This document shows positions 1 through 6,709 of a stretch of DNA of 10,420 bases, in pieces. Source of the stretch: Myxococcales bacterium. Its GTDB lineage: Bacteria > Myxococcota_A > Polyangia > Polyangiales > Houyiibacteriaceae. Location: positions 2,511,466 to 2,521,885 of the forward strand of contig CP070650.1 in the NCBI GenBank assembly GCA_020354595.1, written 5' to 3'. The position numbers were made by a program, and so were the translations under genes. Below the pieces are notes generated by a model. It did no database searches. It was not told the DNA's origin and worked only from the letters and a program-made list of their open reading frames with translations. Every line of letters starts with the position of its first letter. The stretch's first letter is position 1.

Positions 1-864
1 CCTGGCGACGAGGTCTTGTGCCCGGCGCTCAGTTGGCCGAGCCCGGCTCATGTGATTCGCGTGGCGGGCGCGAAGGTGCAGTTCGTCGACGTCGACCAAA
101 ACGAGTGGAACAGCACCGGCGAAGCGCTCCGAGCTGCGCGGACCGGAAGCACGAAGGCCGCGATCGCCATCGACCAGTTCGGCAACCCTGCGCGCGCCGA
201 GGAGATTCGGGAAGCGCTCGGAGCGCTGCCGATCATCGAGGACGCCGCGTGCGCGCTCGGCAGTCGGTTCGCTAGCGGTCCCTGTGGGAGCCTCGGCAAG
301 GTGTCGTGCCTGAGCTTCCACCCACGCAAGGTCCTGACGACCGGAGAGGGTGGCATGTGCCTGACCGACGACGACGACGTCGCCGACCAGCTTCGCATGC
401 TTCGAAATCATGGTCAGCTCCGTGGTGAGTTCGTGGTTGCCGCCGGGAATTTCCGCATGACGGAGATCGCCGCGGCGCTCGGGCTTGCGCAGCTTCAGCG
501 GCTCGACGACATCGTCGCCCGGCGCAGACAGATCGCCGCGCTCTACCGCGAAGCCTTGAGCGACGAACTTGGTTTGCAAAGCACTCCGATCGGAGCGGAA
601 AGCAACTACCAGACCTTTGGCGTCATCCTGCCACAGGGTCACGACCGGAACGCGATCCGGGAGAAGCTACACGACCGCGGTGTCGAGGCAGGCCGACTTT
701 CGTTCGCGATTCACAAGCTCGGAAGCTTTGCCGGAAGCGATGCCTCGATGCCTATTGCGGAGCACCTGGCCACGCGTGGCCTCGCTTTGCCGCTTTACCC
801 GCAAATGCGAGACGCCGAGGCCGAAGAGGTGGTCTCGAAGCTCTCCGGAGTGCTGCATGAGTGA
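1..864 (+). CDS. DegT/DnrJ/EryC1/StrS family PLP-dependent aminotransferase, 5' truncated by window edge
   Basis: The frame is open from base 1 and reads PGDEVLCPALSWPSP, the usual family stretch after the first helix, so the true start lies upstream and the TTG at base 16 is not a start. The visible part is 287 residues; about 80 N-terminal residues are probably missing compared with a usual length near 370. Visible fold-type I features are the EDAACALG segment (fragment residues 80-87), whose Asp should bind the pyridine nitrogen, and SFHPRKVLTTGEGG, whose Lys110 is the expected Schiff-base lysine. The RNHG segment follows the usual order. Family members transaminate keto-sugar nucleotides for O-antigen, capsule or glycosylated metabolites, and a few act as dehydratases. 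The substrate cannot be read here. The stop overlaps the next gene's start by 8 bp, which suggests translational coupling. Family assignment is firm; the pathway is unknown. Confidence 0.93.
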   Translation, partial: PGDEVLCPALSWPSPAHVIRVAGAKVQFVDVDQNEWNSTGEALRAARTGSTKAAIAIDQFGNPARAEEIREALGALPIIEDAACALGSRFASGPCGSLGKVSCLSFHPRKVLTTGEGGMCLTDDDDVADQLRMLRNHGQLRGEFVVAAGNFRMTEIAAALGLAQLQRLDDIVARRRQIAALYREALSDELGLQSTPIGAESNYQTFGVILPQGHDRNAIREKLHDRGVEAGRLSFAIHKLGSFAGSDASMPIAEHLATRGLALPLYPQMRDAEAEEVVSKLSGVLHE

Positions 865-1786
865 AGACATCGTGCTGGAGGTGAAAGGGCTTCGAAAGGT
901 ATTTCACATCGGCTTCTTTCGAAAGCGTGTCGAAGCGGTGAAGAATGCGAGCTTCTCCGTGAAGCGCGGAGAGATCTTCGGTCTGCTCGGGCCCAACGGA
1001 GCGGGAAAGACGACGACGATCAAGTCGATCCTTCGGTTGATCTTCCCAAGCGCTGGCGAGATTCAGATCTTTGGCAGATCAGCCGACGATCGAGAAGCGG
1101 CCAAGCGCGTCGGCTACATGCCTGAGAACCCCTACGTCTACCAGTATCTCAAGCCACTCGAGTTCTTGGACCTGTGCGGCCGATTGACCGGAATCCCCAA
1201 GGTCGAGCGTCGCGACCGCTCTGAGGCCATGGTCGACAGGGTTGGACTCCGGCACGCGGTCGATCGGCCGATTGGGAAGTTCTCGAAGGGCATGATGCAG
1301 CGAATCGGCTTGGCCCAAGCACTGCTTCACGATCCGGAGCTTCTCATCCTCGACGAGCCGATGAGTGGGCTCGATCCCATCGGCCGCAAAGAGGTGCGTG
1401 ATGTCCTCCTCGAGCAGCGAGCGCGCGGCAAGACGCTCTTGTTCACGAGCCACATCTTGAGCGACGTCGAGCTCTTGTGTGATCGCGTGGTGATCATGCA
1501 GCGCGGCGAGATCACTTCCGAGGGAAAGGTTCACGACCTTCTGGCATCGGCCGGCCGTCAGGTCGAAATTCGGCTCAGTGGAGCCTCACCGGCGCTCAAA
1601 GACTCGCTCGCCTCGCGCGGCGTGGTGGTGGACAACGGGGAAGGGCACCTCACCCTGCGCGCGGACGGGCAAAAGGCGGTCGACGAGATCCTTCGTATCT
1701 CCAATGCTGCGGGCGCGCGGCTCGACGCGCTCGTCCCCGAGCGACAGACGCTCGAGAATCTGTTCTTGCAGGACGCGAGTCGCTGA
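857..1786 (+). CDS. ABC transporter ATP-binding protein (ABC-2 exporter type)
   Basis: This is a 309-residue cytoplasmic ATPase subunit. The ATG at 857 is preceded by GGAG at 847-850 with good spacing, and homology begins at once, so the longer open frame reaching back into the aminotransferase gene is not used. Motifs in order: Walker A GPNGAGKT (45-52), a Q-loop region GYMPEN (86-91) with Glu where Gln is classical (common in this subfamily), signature FSKGMMQR (142-149), Walker B ELLILDEP (161-168), D-loop SGLD (170-173) and switch His199. Residues from about 230 on resemble the C-terminal DUF4162-type extension of CcmA/NatA-like exporters. Such ATPases energise ABC-2 permeases, but no permease follows; the next gene is a rhodanese. 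The partner may be encoded upstream of the window or elsewhere. The transported substrate is unknown. Confidence 0.95.
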   Translation: MSEDIVLEVKGLRKVFHIGFFRKRVEAVKNASFSVKRGEIFGLLGPNGAGKTTTIKSILRLIFPSAGEIQIFGRSADDREAAKRVGYMPENPYVYQYLKPLEFLDLCGRLTGIPKVERRDRSEAMVDRVGLRHAVDRPIGKFSKGMMQRIGLAQALLHDPELLILDEPMSGLDPIGRKEVRDVLLEQRARGKTLLFTSHILSDVELLCDRVVIMQRGEITSEGKVHDLLASAGRQVEIRLSGASPALKDSLASRGVVVDNGEGHLTLRADGQKAVDEILRISNAAGARLDALVPERQTLENLFLQDASR

Positions 1787-1793
1787 AGGCCGC

Positions 1794-1821
1794 TTGCACG
1801 GTCATCGCAAATCCCTAGATC
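1794..1821 (+). promoter_or_regulatory. Candidate promoter for the rhodanese gene
   Basis: A TTGCAC hexamer (1794-1799) and TAGATC (1816-1821) are separated by 16 bp in the 41-bp gap between the ABC ATPase and rhodanese genes. Each matches the sigma-70 consensus at only three positions, but the spacing is right. The predicted transcript would begin at or next to the ATG at 1828, where no Shine-Dalgarno sequence is visible. It is a weak match and is supported mainly by similar arrangements elsewhere in the window. Confidence 0.3.
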
Positions 1822-1827
1822 TCGGGC

Positions 1828-2265
1828 ATGACGGTCAAGAGGGTTTCTCCCCAGGAAGCAGATCAGCTCGTGCGGGAAGAGGGATACGTCTACCTCGATG
1901 TGCGGTCGATCCCGGAGTTCGAAGCCGGACACCCGCCCGGCGCCTACAACGTCCCGATCATGCACACGACCCCGGCGGGCATGCAGCCCAACACGGAGTT
2001 CATGGCGGTGGTTGCGGCGGTATTTCCCAAACATGCGAAGCTCGTCATCGGGTGCCGCTCGGGAAATCGCTCTTTACGGGCCGCGCAGATCCTTCTACAG
2101 GCAGGCTTCGAAGATGTGGTCGATCAGCGTGCGGGCCTTGCGGGGGCGCGCGACGCGTTCGGCCAACTTCAAGAGCCCGGTTGGGTCAGCGAAGGTCTCG
2201 ACATGGCGACTGAAGCCCATCCGGAGCGCGCCTACGAAGCGCTGCTCGCCCGAGCGAGCGGCTAA
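1828..2265 (+). CDS. Single-domain rhodanese-like sulfurtransferase
   Basis: This is a 145-residue soluble protein with no signal peptide or membrane segment. The rhodanese domain covers about residues 5-125: YLDVRSIPEFEAGHPPGAYN (20-41) is the CH2A-type Asp-Val-Arg segment, and CRSGNRS (76-82) is the active-site loop with catalytic Cys76 and the Arg/Ser pattern of active enzymes. GWVSEGLDM (118-126) corresponds to the family's closing GWxxxGLP motif. An insertion before the catalytic strand (about 46-68) is typical of a bacterial and plant-like subgroup. Rhodaneses carry a persulfide on the Cys and pass sulfane sulfur from thiosulfate or other donors to acceptors; the in vivo donor is not evident. 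The ATG has no good ribosome binding site. The stop codon overlaps that of the convergent aldehyde dehydrogenase gene, so there is no room for a terminator. Confidence 0.93.
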   Translation: MTVKRVSPQEADQLVREEGYVYLDVRSIPEFEAGHPPGAYNVPIMHTTPAGMQPNTEFMAVVAAVFPKHAKLVIGCRSGNRSLRAAQILLQAGFEDVVDQRAGLAGARDAFGQLQEPGWVSEGLDMATEAHPERAYEALLARASG

Positions 2266-4016
2266 CCGCGCAGGCCCGCCCAGAGGAGGCCGGGCAACCT
2301 GACGAGCGACGGGTCGGCGTTGAAATAGGTCATCTTGCGTCCGATCTCCGCCGCGTTCTTGTTGTTGACGAACCACGCGGGCGTCGGGAAGACGCGAAAC
2401 GGCCCGCGAAGCACGGTCTTCTGAGGTCTGTCGAACATGTACGTGTTGTGCACGACACCCTGGCCCGACCGAATGTCATCGATGGTGTGGCCCGGAAACG
2501 CACCCCAGGTCGTCGTCACAAGCGCGAAGTTGAGCCCAGCCCAATGGTTTACCGCGACAGTTCCGTAGCGAAGGTTGGCGATCGCGCGCTCGACGGCCTC
2601 GGCAATGGCGGGATCCTTCAATGACTTCGGGTGCACGATGATGCTTGCGTTGAGCGTGCCCCAGATGCGTTCGTTGCAGAACGCCACGGCTTGGTCGATG
2701 TACTCCGCGACCGAGCCGGCGGGAAGCGCAACCTCGCTGGTTTGTCCGCACCAGGACTCCATGTTGAAGCAGATCTCACTGGCGTCGTTCGGATCGAGGT
2801 GGTGCATCAACGTCCAAGGCACGTACCCCTCACCCTGCGTTCCAAACTGATCGGCGTCAGGGTGGTGCTCGAGGAACGTCTGGTGGCGTGCCTCCGAGCC
2901 CGGGTAGTACGGCGCTCGGTCACCCGCATTCTTGAAGGCCTTCTGCATCGAAGCGACGAACGCGTCGCGCTTGTCCCACTGTTCGTGCTGAACCACAACC
3001 CGGGTCGCAGAGCAGTTGTACCCGGAGTTGTTGCAGACGGAGCTCGCCACGTTGACGCCGTGAAAGTCGAGGTCTTTCTGGGACCAGGGCCCGGGAACGA
3101 CGATCACGGGACTCACGTTGCCGAGCTCGCAGGTCAGGCGCTTGTCATTGAGGGGGTCGCTGGTGGCCTTGCGCCGGGCCCCTTCTTCACCGACGCCGTA
3201 GACGATGGCGTCGTGCGTCTTATCCGATCCGGTGATGTGGATCTCATCGACGAGTGAATGCTTGCAGAGGTAGTCGCCTTCGGTGACGCCGCCGTAGACG
3301 ATCTTGAAGAAGCCGCGCTCCGAGAGCGGCGCAAACGCCTGATCGACGAACGGCCCCACGTTCTCGTTCACGGGGTTCATCTTCATGACGACGACCTGGC
3401 CCTCGACGAAGAGCTTGTAGAGCGCGTCCATCGGGCCGATCGACGAGTGGTTGCCCGCACCGAGCACCAGTGCGACTTTGCCCTTGGGGGATTTCCGCTT
3501 GTAGAACGAAGCCTGCTGGTCTCCTAGCTCGTCGAGCTTCACCTCGGGGTCCATCCAAACCTCGCCAGTGAACCCCTGGAAGAGCAGCCCATCCCACCCG
3601 TTCGCCGGGAGCACGGGCGCCACGACTTGCCCGTCGGGACGCGCGTAGGCCGGTTTGGGCAACTGAGGAACGCCGTACTCGCGAATGTCTTCGAGCGACG
3701 AGATCAGCAACGTGACGTTGCGGAGCACGGCCCCGGGCCCCGTCATCCATTCTTCTCCCTCTTCCGCAGTGCCGGCCGCCATACGCTTGCCCTGCACGGA
3801 AGCGGCGACCCACGATTCTGCCACCTCGACCATGCTATTGCGGAGCTTGTCGAGAAGATCGATGCGCTCTTCGATGTCGAGCGCGACCCAGTCCTGCTTG
3901 TGGTCTTCGAGGATCGCGAGCGCTTCATCGATCCTCGACTTGGACGTGGGCTCGATCCGATGCTCCGCTTCCGGGATGGCGACGGAGCCATGCACTTCAG
4001 CAGCGACTTGAGTCAC
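2262..4016 (-). CDS. Aldehyde dehydrogenase superfamily protein, long form (584 aa)
   Basis: The start is GTG (4016-4014), chosen for the strong AGGAGG just upstream (spacing about 4 nt). No in-frame ATG is better placed. The NAD(P)-dependent ALDH fold is recognisable: VLGAGNHSSIGP (184-195) and KMNPVNENVGP (212-222) in the cofactor domain, ITGSDKTHD (261-269) equivalent to the FTGS motif, general base Glu297 in CELGN, and nucleophile Cys335 in NSGYNCSATR. The Glu-Cys spacing of 38 residues is close to the classical 34. The protein is about 80-100 residues longer than common ALDHs. The extra length lies mainly in the first 180 residues, including an unusual proline- and aromatic-rich stretch (about 120-160), and near the C-terminus. 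The substrate is not predictable. It follows the helicase gene by 10 bp and is very likely co-transcribed with it. Confidence 0.9.
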   Translation of the reverse strand: MTQVAAEVHGSVAIPEAEHRIEPTSKSRIDEALAILEDHKQDWVALDIEERIDLLDKLRNSMVEVAESWVAASVQGKRMAAGTAEEGEEWMTGPGAVLRNVTLLISSLEDIREYGVPQLPKPAYARPDGQVVAPVLPANGWDGLLFQGFTGEVWMDPEVKLDELGDQQASFYKRKSPKGKVALVLGAGNHSSIGPMDALYKLFVEGQVVVMKMNPVNENVGPFVDQAFAPLSERGFFKIVYGGVTEGDYLCKHSLVDEIHITGSDKTHDAIVYGVGEEGARRKATSDPLNDKRLTCELGNVSPVIVVPGPWSQKDLDFHGVNVASSVCNNSGYNCSATRVVVQHEQWDKRDAFVASMQKAFKNAGDRAPYYPGSEARHQTFLEHHPDADQFGTQGEGYVPWTLMHHLDPNDASEICFNMESWCGQTSEVALPAGSVAEYIDQAVAFCNERIWGTLNASIIVHPKSLKDPAIAEAVERAIANLRYGTVAVNHWAGLNFALVTTTWGAFPGHTIDDIRSGQGVVHNTYMFDRPQKTVLRGPFRVFPTPAWFVNNKNAAEIGRKMTYFNADPSLVRLPGLLWAGLRG

Positions 4017-4026
4017 GGGGCCTCCT

Positions 4027-5937
4027 TTACTCGGCGAAACCGGAGGATATCAAGAGCTGGCTCGCCTCGTCGAGGGTGTCACAGACACGCGCCGGGGGAA
4101 GGCTCCGCAAGAACACCTTTCCGTAACCTTTTGTACGGATCCGCGAATCGAGAATGGCGACCACACCCCGGTCTTGCGTCGTGCGAATGAGTCGGCCGAA
4201 GCCTTGCTTGAGCGAGAGGGCCGCTGCGGGAACGAGATAGCGCATGAAGGAAGACTCCCCGGCCTGGTCGATCCGTTCGCACCGTGCCGCAACGACCGGG
4301 TCGCTCGGGACTTCGAACGGTAGCTTGTCGATGATCACCAAGCGAAGCGCGGATCCGGGCACGTCCACGCCTTCCCAGAAGCTCGAAGTCGCAAACAAGA
4401 CGGCGTTGCCCTGATCCCGAAATCGATCGAGCAGCGTTTGCTTGGGCGCATCTCCTTGCACGAACCACTCGTAGTCGAGCTCGTCTCCGACACGCCTGGC
4501 GAGAATGCGCATCATTCGCAGCGAGGTGCACAGCACGAATGCTCCGCCATCGGACATGCGGATCAGCTCGAGGATTTCCTTGGCAGCCGCGTCGGGGAAG
4601 TCGGAGGCGCGTGGGTCGGGCAGGTGCGTGGGTGCGTAGAGTGTCGCTTGCGCTTCGTATTGGAAGGGCGACTCCACCATTTCTTCGCTGACCTCGGCCT
4701 CGATGCCCAGCCGGCGTTTGACGAACTCGAAGTTGCCGCCGGTGGTCAGCGTCGCGCTCGTGAACACCGTGCAGGGTATCCGTTCGTGTAATCGGTCGCG
4801 AAGCAGCGGTCCCACATCGATCGGGCTCGACCCGACGGATGGGCTTCGACCACCCCCAAGCGACCAACTCACTTGACCTGGCGCTTCGAGGGACCCCAGT
4901 GCGTCCCGAAGCTGATCGGCGCGCCTGGCGATTTGAAGCACGTTCTCCTGAGGTGGTTTCACGTTGCGGCACAGAGCGGCAAGCTCGGCGAGCGCGTTGT
5001 CGAGCGCGAACAGCTCTCGTTCGGGAATCGCATCGGCCGGAAGGGGCGCGCGACCGCCATTCGCGTTGCTGGGGAGCGCGGAGAAGAAGTTCGACGTGTG
5101 CTGCAGCACTGCGTCGAGCAGACGCGTTTCGTGCCGCTTCCCGCCCTTTTCACCGTGAATGGCCCCACGCGCGTCGCGAACGAGGCGCTCGAGCATCGCG
5201 GTCGACAAGCGCGAGCCGAAGAACAGCGTAGCGGTGTCCTCGATTTGGTGCGCCTCGTCGAATATGACCGCGTCGTAGTCGGGAAGCACCGAGGCAAAGC
5301 CGGTGTCGCGGAGCGCTAGGTCGGCAAAGAAGAGATGGTGATTGACGACGATGAGCTGCGCGCTCTCGGCTCGACGCCGCACGCGCGTCACGAAGCAATC
5401 GTCATAGTAATCGCATCGGGCGCCGATGCGTGTGTCCGAGCCGCTGACGACGCGGGACCAAATCGGATCTTCTTCCGCGATCGCATCGAGATCTGCGCGA
5501 TCCCCGCTCTCGGTCGACTCGATCCAGGTTCGGAGCAACGGCAGCGAGCGCGAGAATCTCGGCTGCATCGCGTCGGCGCTTCGTTGAAACTCCCCGAAGC
5601 GTCGCAAGCAAAGGTAGTTCGCCAAACCCTTCACGCAGACCGCGTCGATTTCGATGCCCAGGTGCCGTTTGAGCGCGGGCAAGTCCTTTTCCATGATCTG
5701 GTCCTGAAGCGCGCGGGTGCCCGTCGACACCAAGACGCGGCGGCCGCTCAGCGCCGCAGGGATCAAATAGGCCCAGGTCTTGCCAGTGCCGGTCCCCGCT
5801 TCGATCAAGAGCGTTCCGTCATGCTCGAGGACCTCCTGGACGCCGCGAGCCATGCGGATCTGCCCTGGGCGGTGCTCATAACCTGCGACACCGCGGGCCA
5901 GAGGCCCGGTCGGTCCAAGCAAGTGCCCCGCGTCCAT
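4027..5937 (-). CDS. DinG/YoaA-family superfamily 2 ATP-dependent DNA helicase (XPD-like)
   Basis: From the ATG at 5937-5935 this is a 636-residue helicase, close to the YoaA length and without the exonuclease domain of some DinG proteins. An open frame extends to 6018, but that would run past the divergent rhomboid start and adds residues unlike the family. Motifs: HRPGQ (Q-motif region, 22-26), Walker A AGTGTGKT (47-54), DEAH box (227-230), VNHHLFFADL (198-207), and the C-terminal RecA-like motifs ATSSFWEGVDVPG (516-528) and QGFGRLIRT (578-586). Known relatives are 5'-to-3' helicases with an Fe-S cluster that resolve R-loops, D-loops or stalled forks. Fe-S ligands by alignment from memory are Cys110 (NYLC), then a C-x4-C-x5-C group; here Cys175 and Cys181 are present but the first position is Arg170. 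Family assignment is firm; the cluster status is uncertain. Confidence 0.94.
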   Translation of the reverse strand: MDAGHLLGPTGPLARGVAGYEHRPGQIRMARGVQEVLEHDGTLLIEAGTGTGKTWAYLIPAALSGRRVLVSTGTRALQDQIMEKDLPALKRHLGIEIDAVCVKGLANYLCLRRFGEFQRSADAMQPRFSRSLPLLRTWIESTESGDRADLDAIAEEDPIWSRVVSGSDTRIGARCDYYDDCFVTRVRRRAESAQLIVVNHHLFFADLALRDTGFASVLPDYDAVIFDEAHQIEDTATLFFGSRLSTAMLERLVRDARGAIHGEKGGKRHETRLLDAVLQHTSNFFSALPSNANGGRAPLPADAIPERELFALDNALAELAALCRNVKPPQENVLQIARRADQLRDALGSLEAPGQVSWSLGGGRSPSVGSSPIDVGPLLRDRLHERIPCTVFTSATLTTGGNFEFVKRRLGIEAEVSEEMVESPFQYEAQATLYAPTHLPDPRASDFPDAAAKEILELIRMSDGGAFVLCTSLRMMRILARRVGDELDYEWFVQGDAPKQTLLDRFRDQGNAVLFATSSFWEGVDVPGSALRLVIIDKLPFEVPSDPVVAARCERIDQAGESSFMRYLVPAAALSLKQGFGRLIRTTQDRGVVAILDSRIRTKGYGKVFLRSLPPARVCDTLDEASQLLISSGFAE

Positions 5938-5942
5938 GGCGT

Positions 5943-5948
5943 GCTCTA
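5943..5948 (-). promoter_or_regulatory. Candidate -10 element (TAGAGC) for the helicase-ALDH operon
   Basis: On the minus strand TAGAGC ends 5 nt before the ATG at 5937. No Shine-Dalgarno sequence precedes that ATG and no recognisable -35 is seen, so this rests on its position alone. It would give a leaderless or near-leaderless mRNA. The whole divergent gap to the rhomboid gene is only 58 bp, so the two promoters would be packed back to back. Confidence 0.22.
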
Positions 5949-5958
5949 GCACGATGCA

Positions 5959-5987
5959 CTGCCGCTGCCTCGGCGGCGCGCTATAGA
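5959..5987 (+). promoter_or_regulatory. Candidate promoter for the rhomboid gene
   Basis: TATAGA (5982-5987) is the best -10 match in the gap (four of six to TATAAT). A weak -35 candidate, CTGCCG, lies at 5959-5964 with a 17-bp spacer. The start codon GTG at 5996 lies 8 nt past the -10, so transcription would start at or just before it. The AGGA at 5991-5994 is only 1 nt from the GTG and too close to act as a normal ribosome binding site. Confidence 0.35.
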
Positions 5988-5995
5988 CCGAGGAC

Positions 5996-6709
5996 GTGAT
6001 CCCGATTCGCGACCTCAATCAAACTCACCGCACACCCGTGGTGACCTGGACCCTGATCGGGGCCAACGTGCTGATCTTCGTCAGCAGCTTGAGTCTCGGG
6101 ACCGCGGAGGCCGAGGCCCTGGTGATGCGTTTCGGTGTGATTCCCGACGTGATCGTGAACGGCAACTGGACGTCGCCGCGTTCGGCCGGAGGCGCCCTCG
6201 GAAGCTGGGTCACACCTGTGACGAGCATGTTCTTGCACGGCGGCCTGCTGCACCTCGGCAGCAACATGCTCTTTCTGCACGTGTTTGGCGACAACGTGGA
6301 AGACGTGCTCGGACGTGGAAAGTTCTTGCTGTTCTACCTGTTCTGCGGGCTCGGGGCCGTCGTCGGACAGGTTCTCGTCGATCCAAGCAGCATGGTCCCG
6401 ATGATCGGCGCCTCAGGGGCAATTTCAGGCGTCCTAGCGGGCTACGTGACCTTGTTTCCGCACGCGCGAGTCGTGACGCTCATCCCGATCTTCATCTTCA
6501 TTCACTTCATGGAGGTGCCGGCCGGAATCTTCATCGTGCTGTGGTTCGTGCTGCAGCTCGTGCAGGGCTACCTATCGCTCGGCATGATCGCCGAAGGCGG
6601 CGGCGGCGTTGCATGGTTCGCGCACATCGGCGGCTTCCTCGCCGGCCTGGTGTGCATCCGGTTGTTCTACAAGAGGCCTAAGGCGCGTCGGCGTCGGTGG
6701 GCTCACTAG
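5996..6709 (+). CDS. Rhomboid family intramembrane serine protease
   Basis: This is a 237-residue polytopic membrane protein. The GTG start is chosen because MIPIRDLN followed by RTPVVT is the usual beginning of this bacterial rhomboid group. Hydrophobic segments lie at about 15-33, 70-97, 108-128, 133-154, 158-171, 175-197 and 204-224. The HxxxN oxyanion motif is His86-Asn90, the catalytic serine is Ser140 in GASG, and the catalytic His210 sits in AHIGGFLAG, so the Ser-His dyad is intact. Rhomboids cleave transmembrane helices within the inner membrane; substrates cannot be inferred here. The GGGG run at 201-204 before the last helix and the basic tail KRPKARRRR are notable. The last 32 bp overlap the 3' end of the convergent PEGA gene, so the basic tail is encoded opposite the acidic tail of its neighbour. 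Confidence 0.95.
   Translation: MIPIRDLNQTHRTPVVTWTLIGANVLIFVSSLSLGTAEAEALVMRFGVIPDVIVNGNWTSPRSAGGALGSWVTPVTSMFLHGGLLHLGSNMLFLHVFGDNVEDVLGRGKFLLFYLFCGLGAVVGQVLVDPSSMVPMIGASGAISGVLAGYVTLFPHARVVTLIPIFIFIHFMEVPAGIFIVLWFVLQLVQGYLSLGMIAEGGGGVAWFAHIGGFLAGLVCIRLFYKRPKARRRRWAH

Noticed and set aside
569..856. N-terminal extension of the ABC ATPase frame into the aminotransferase gene
   Set aside because: The sequence before MSEDIVLEV has no ABC homology and lies inside conserved aminotransferase coding sequence; a good ribosome binding site precedes base 857.
5938..6018. Upstream start for the helicase at 6018
   Set aside because: It would cross the divergent rhomboid start and adds 27 residues with no family resemblance; the ATG at 5937 gives a YoaA-like length.
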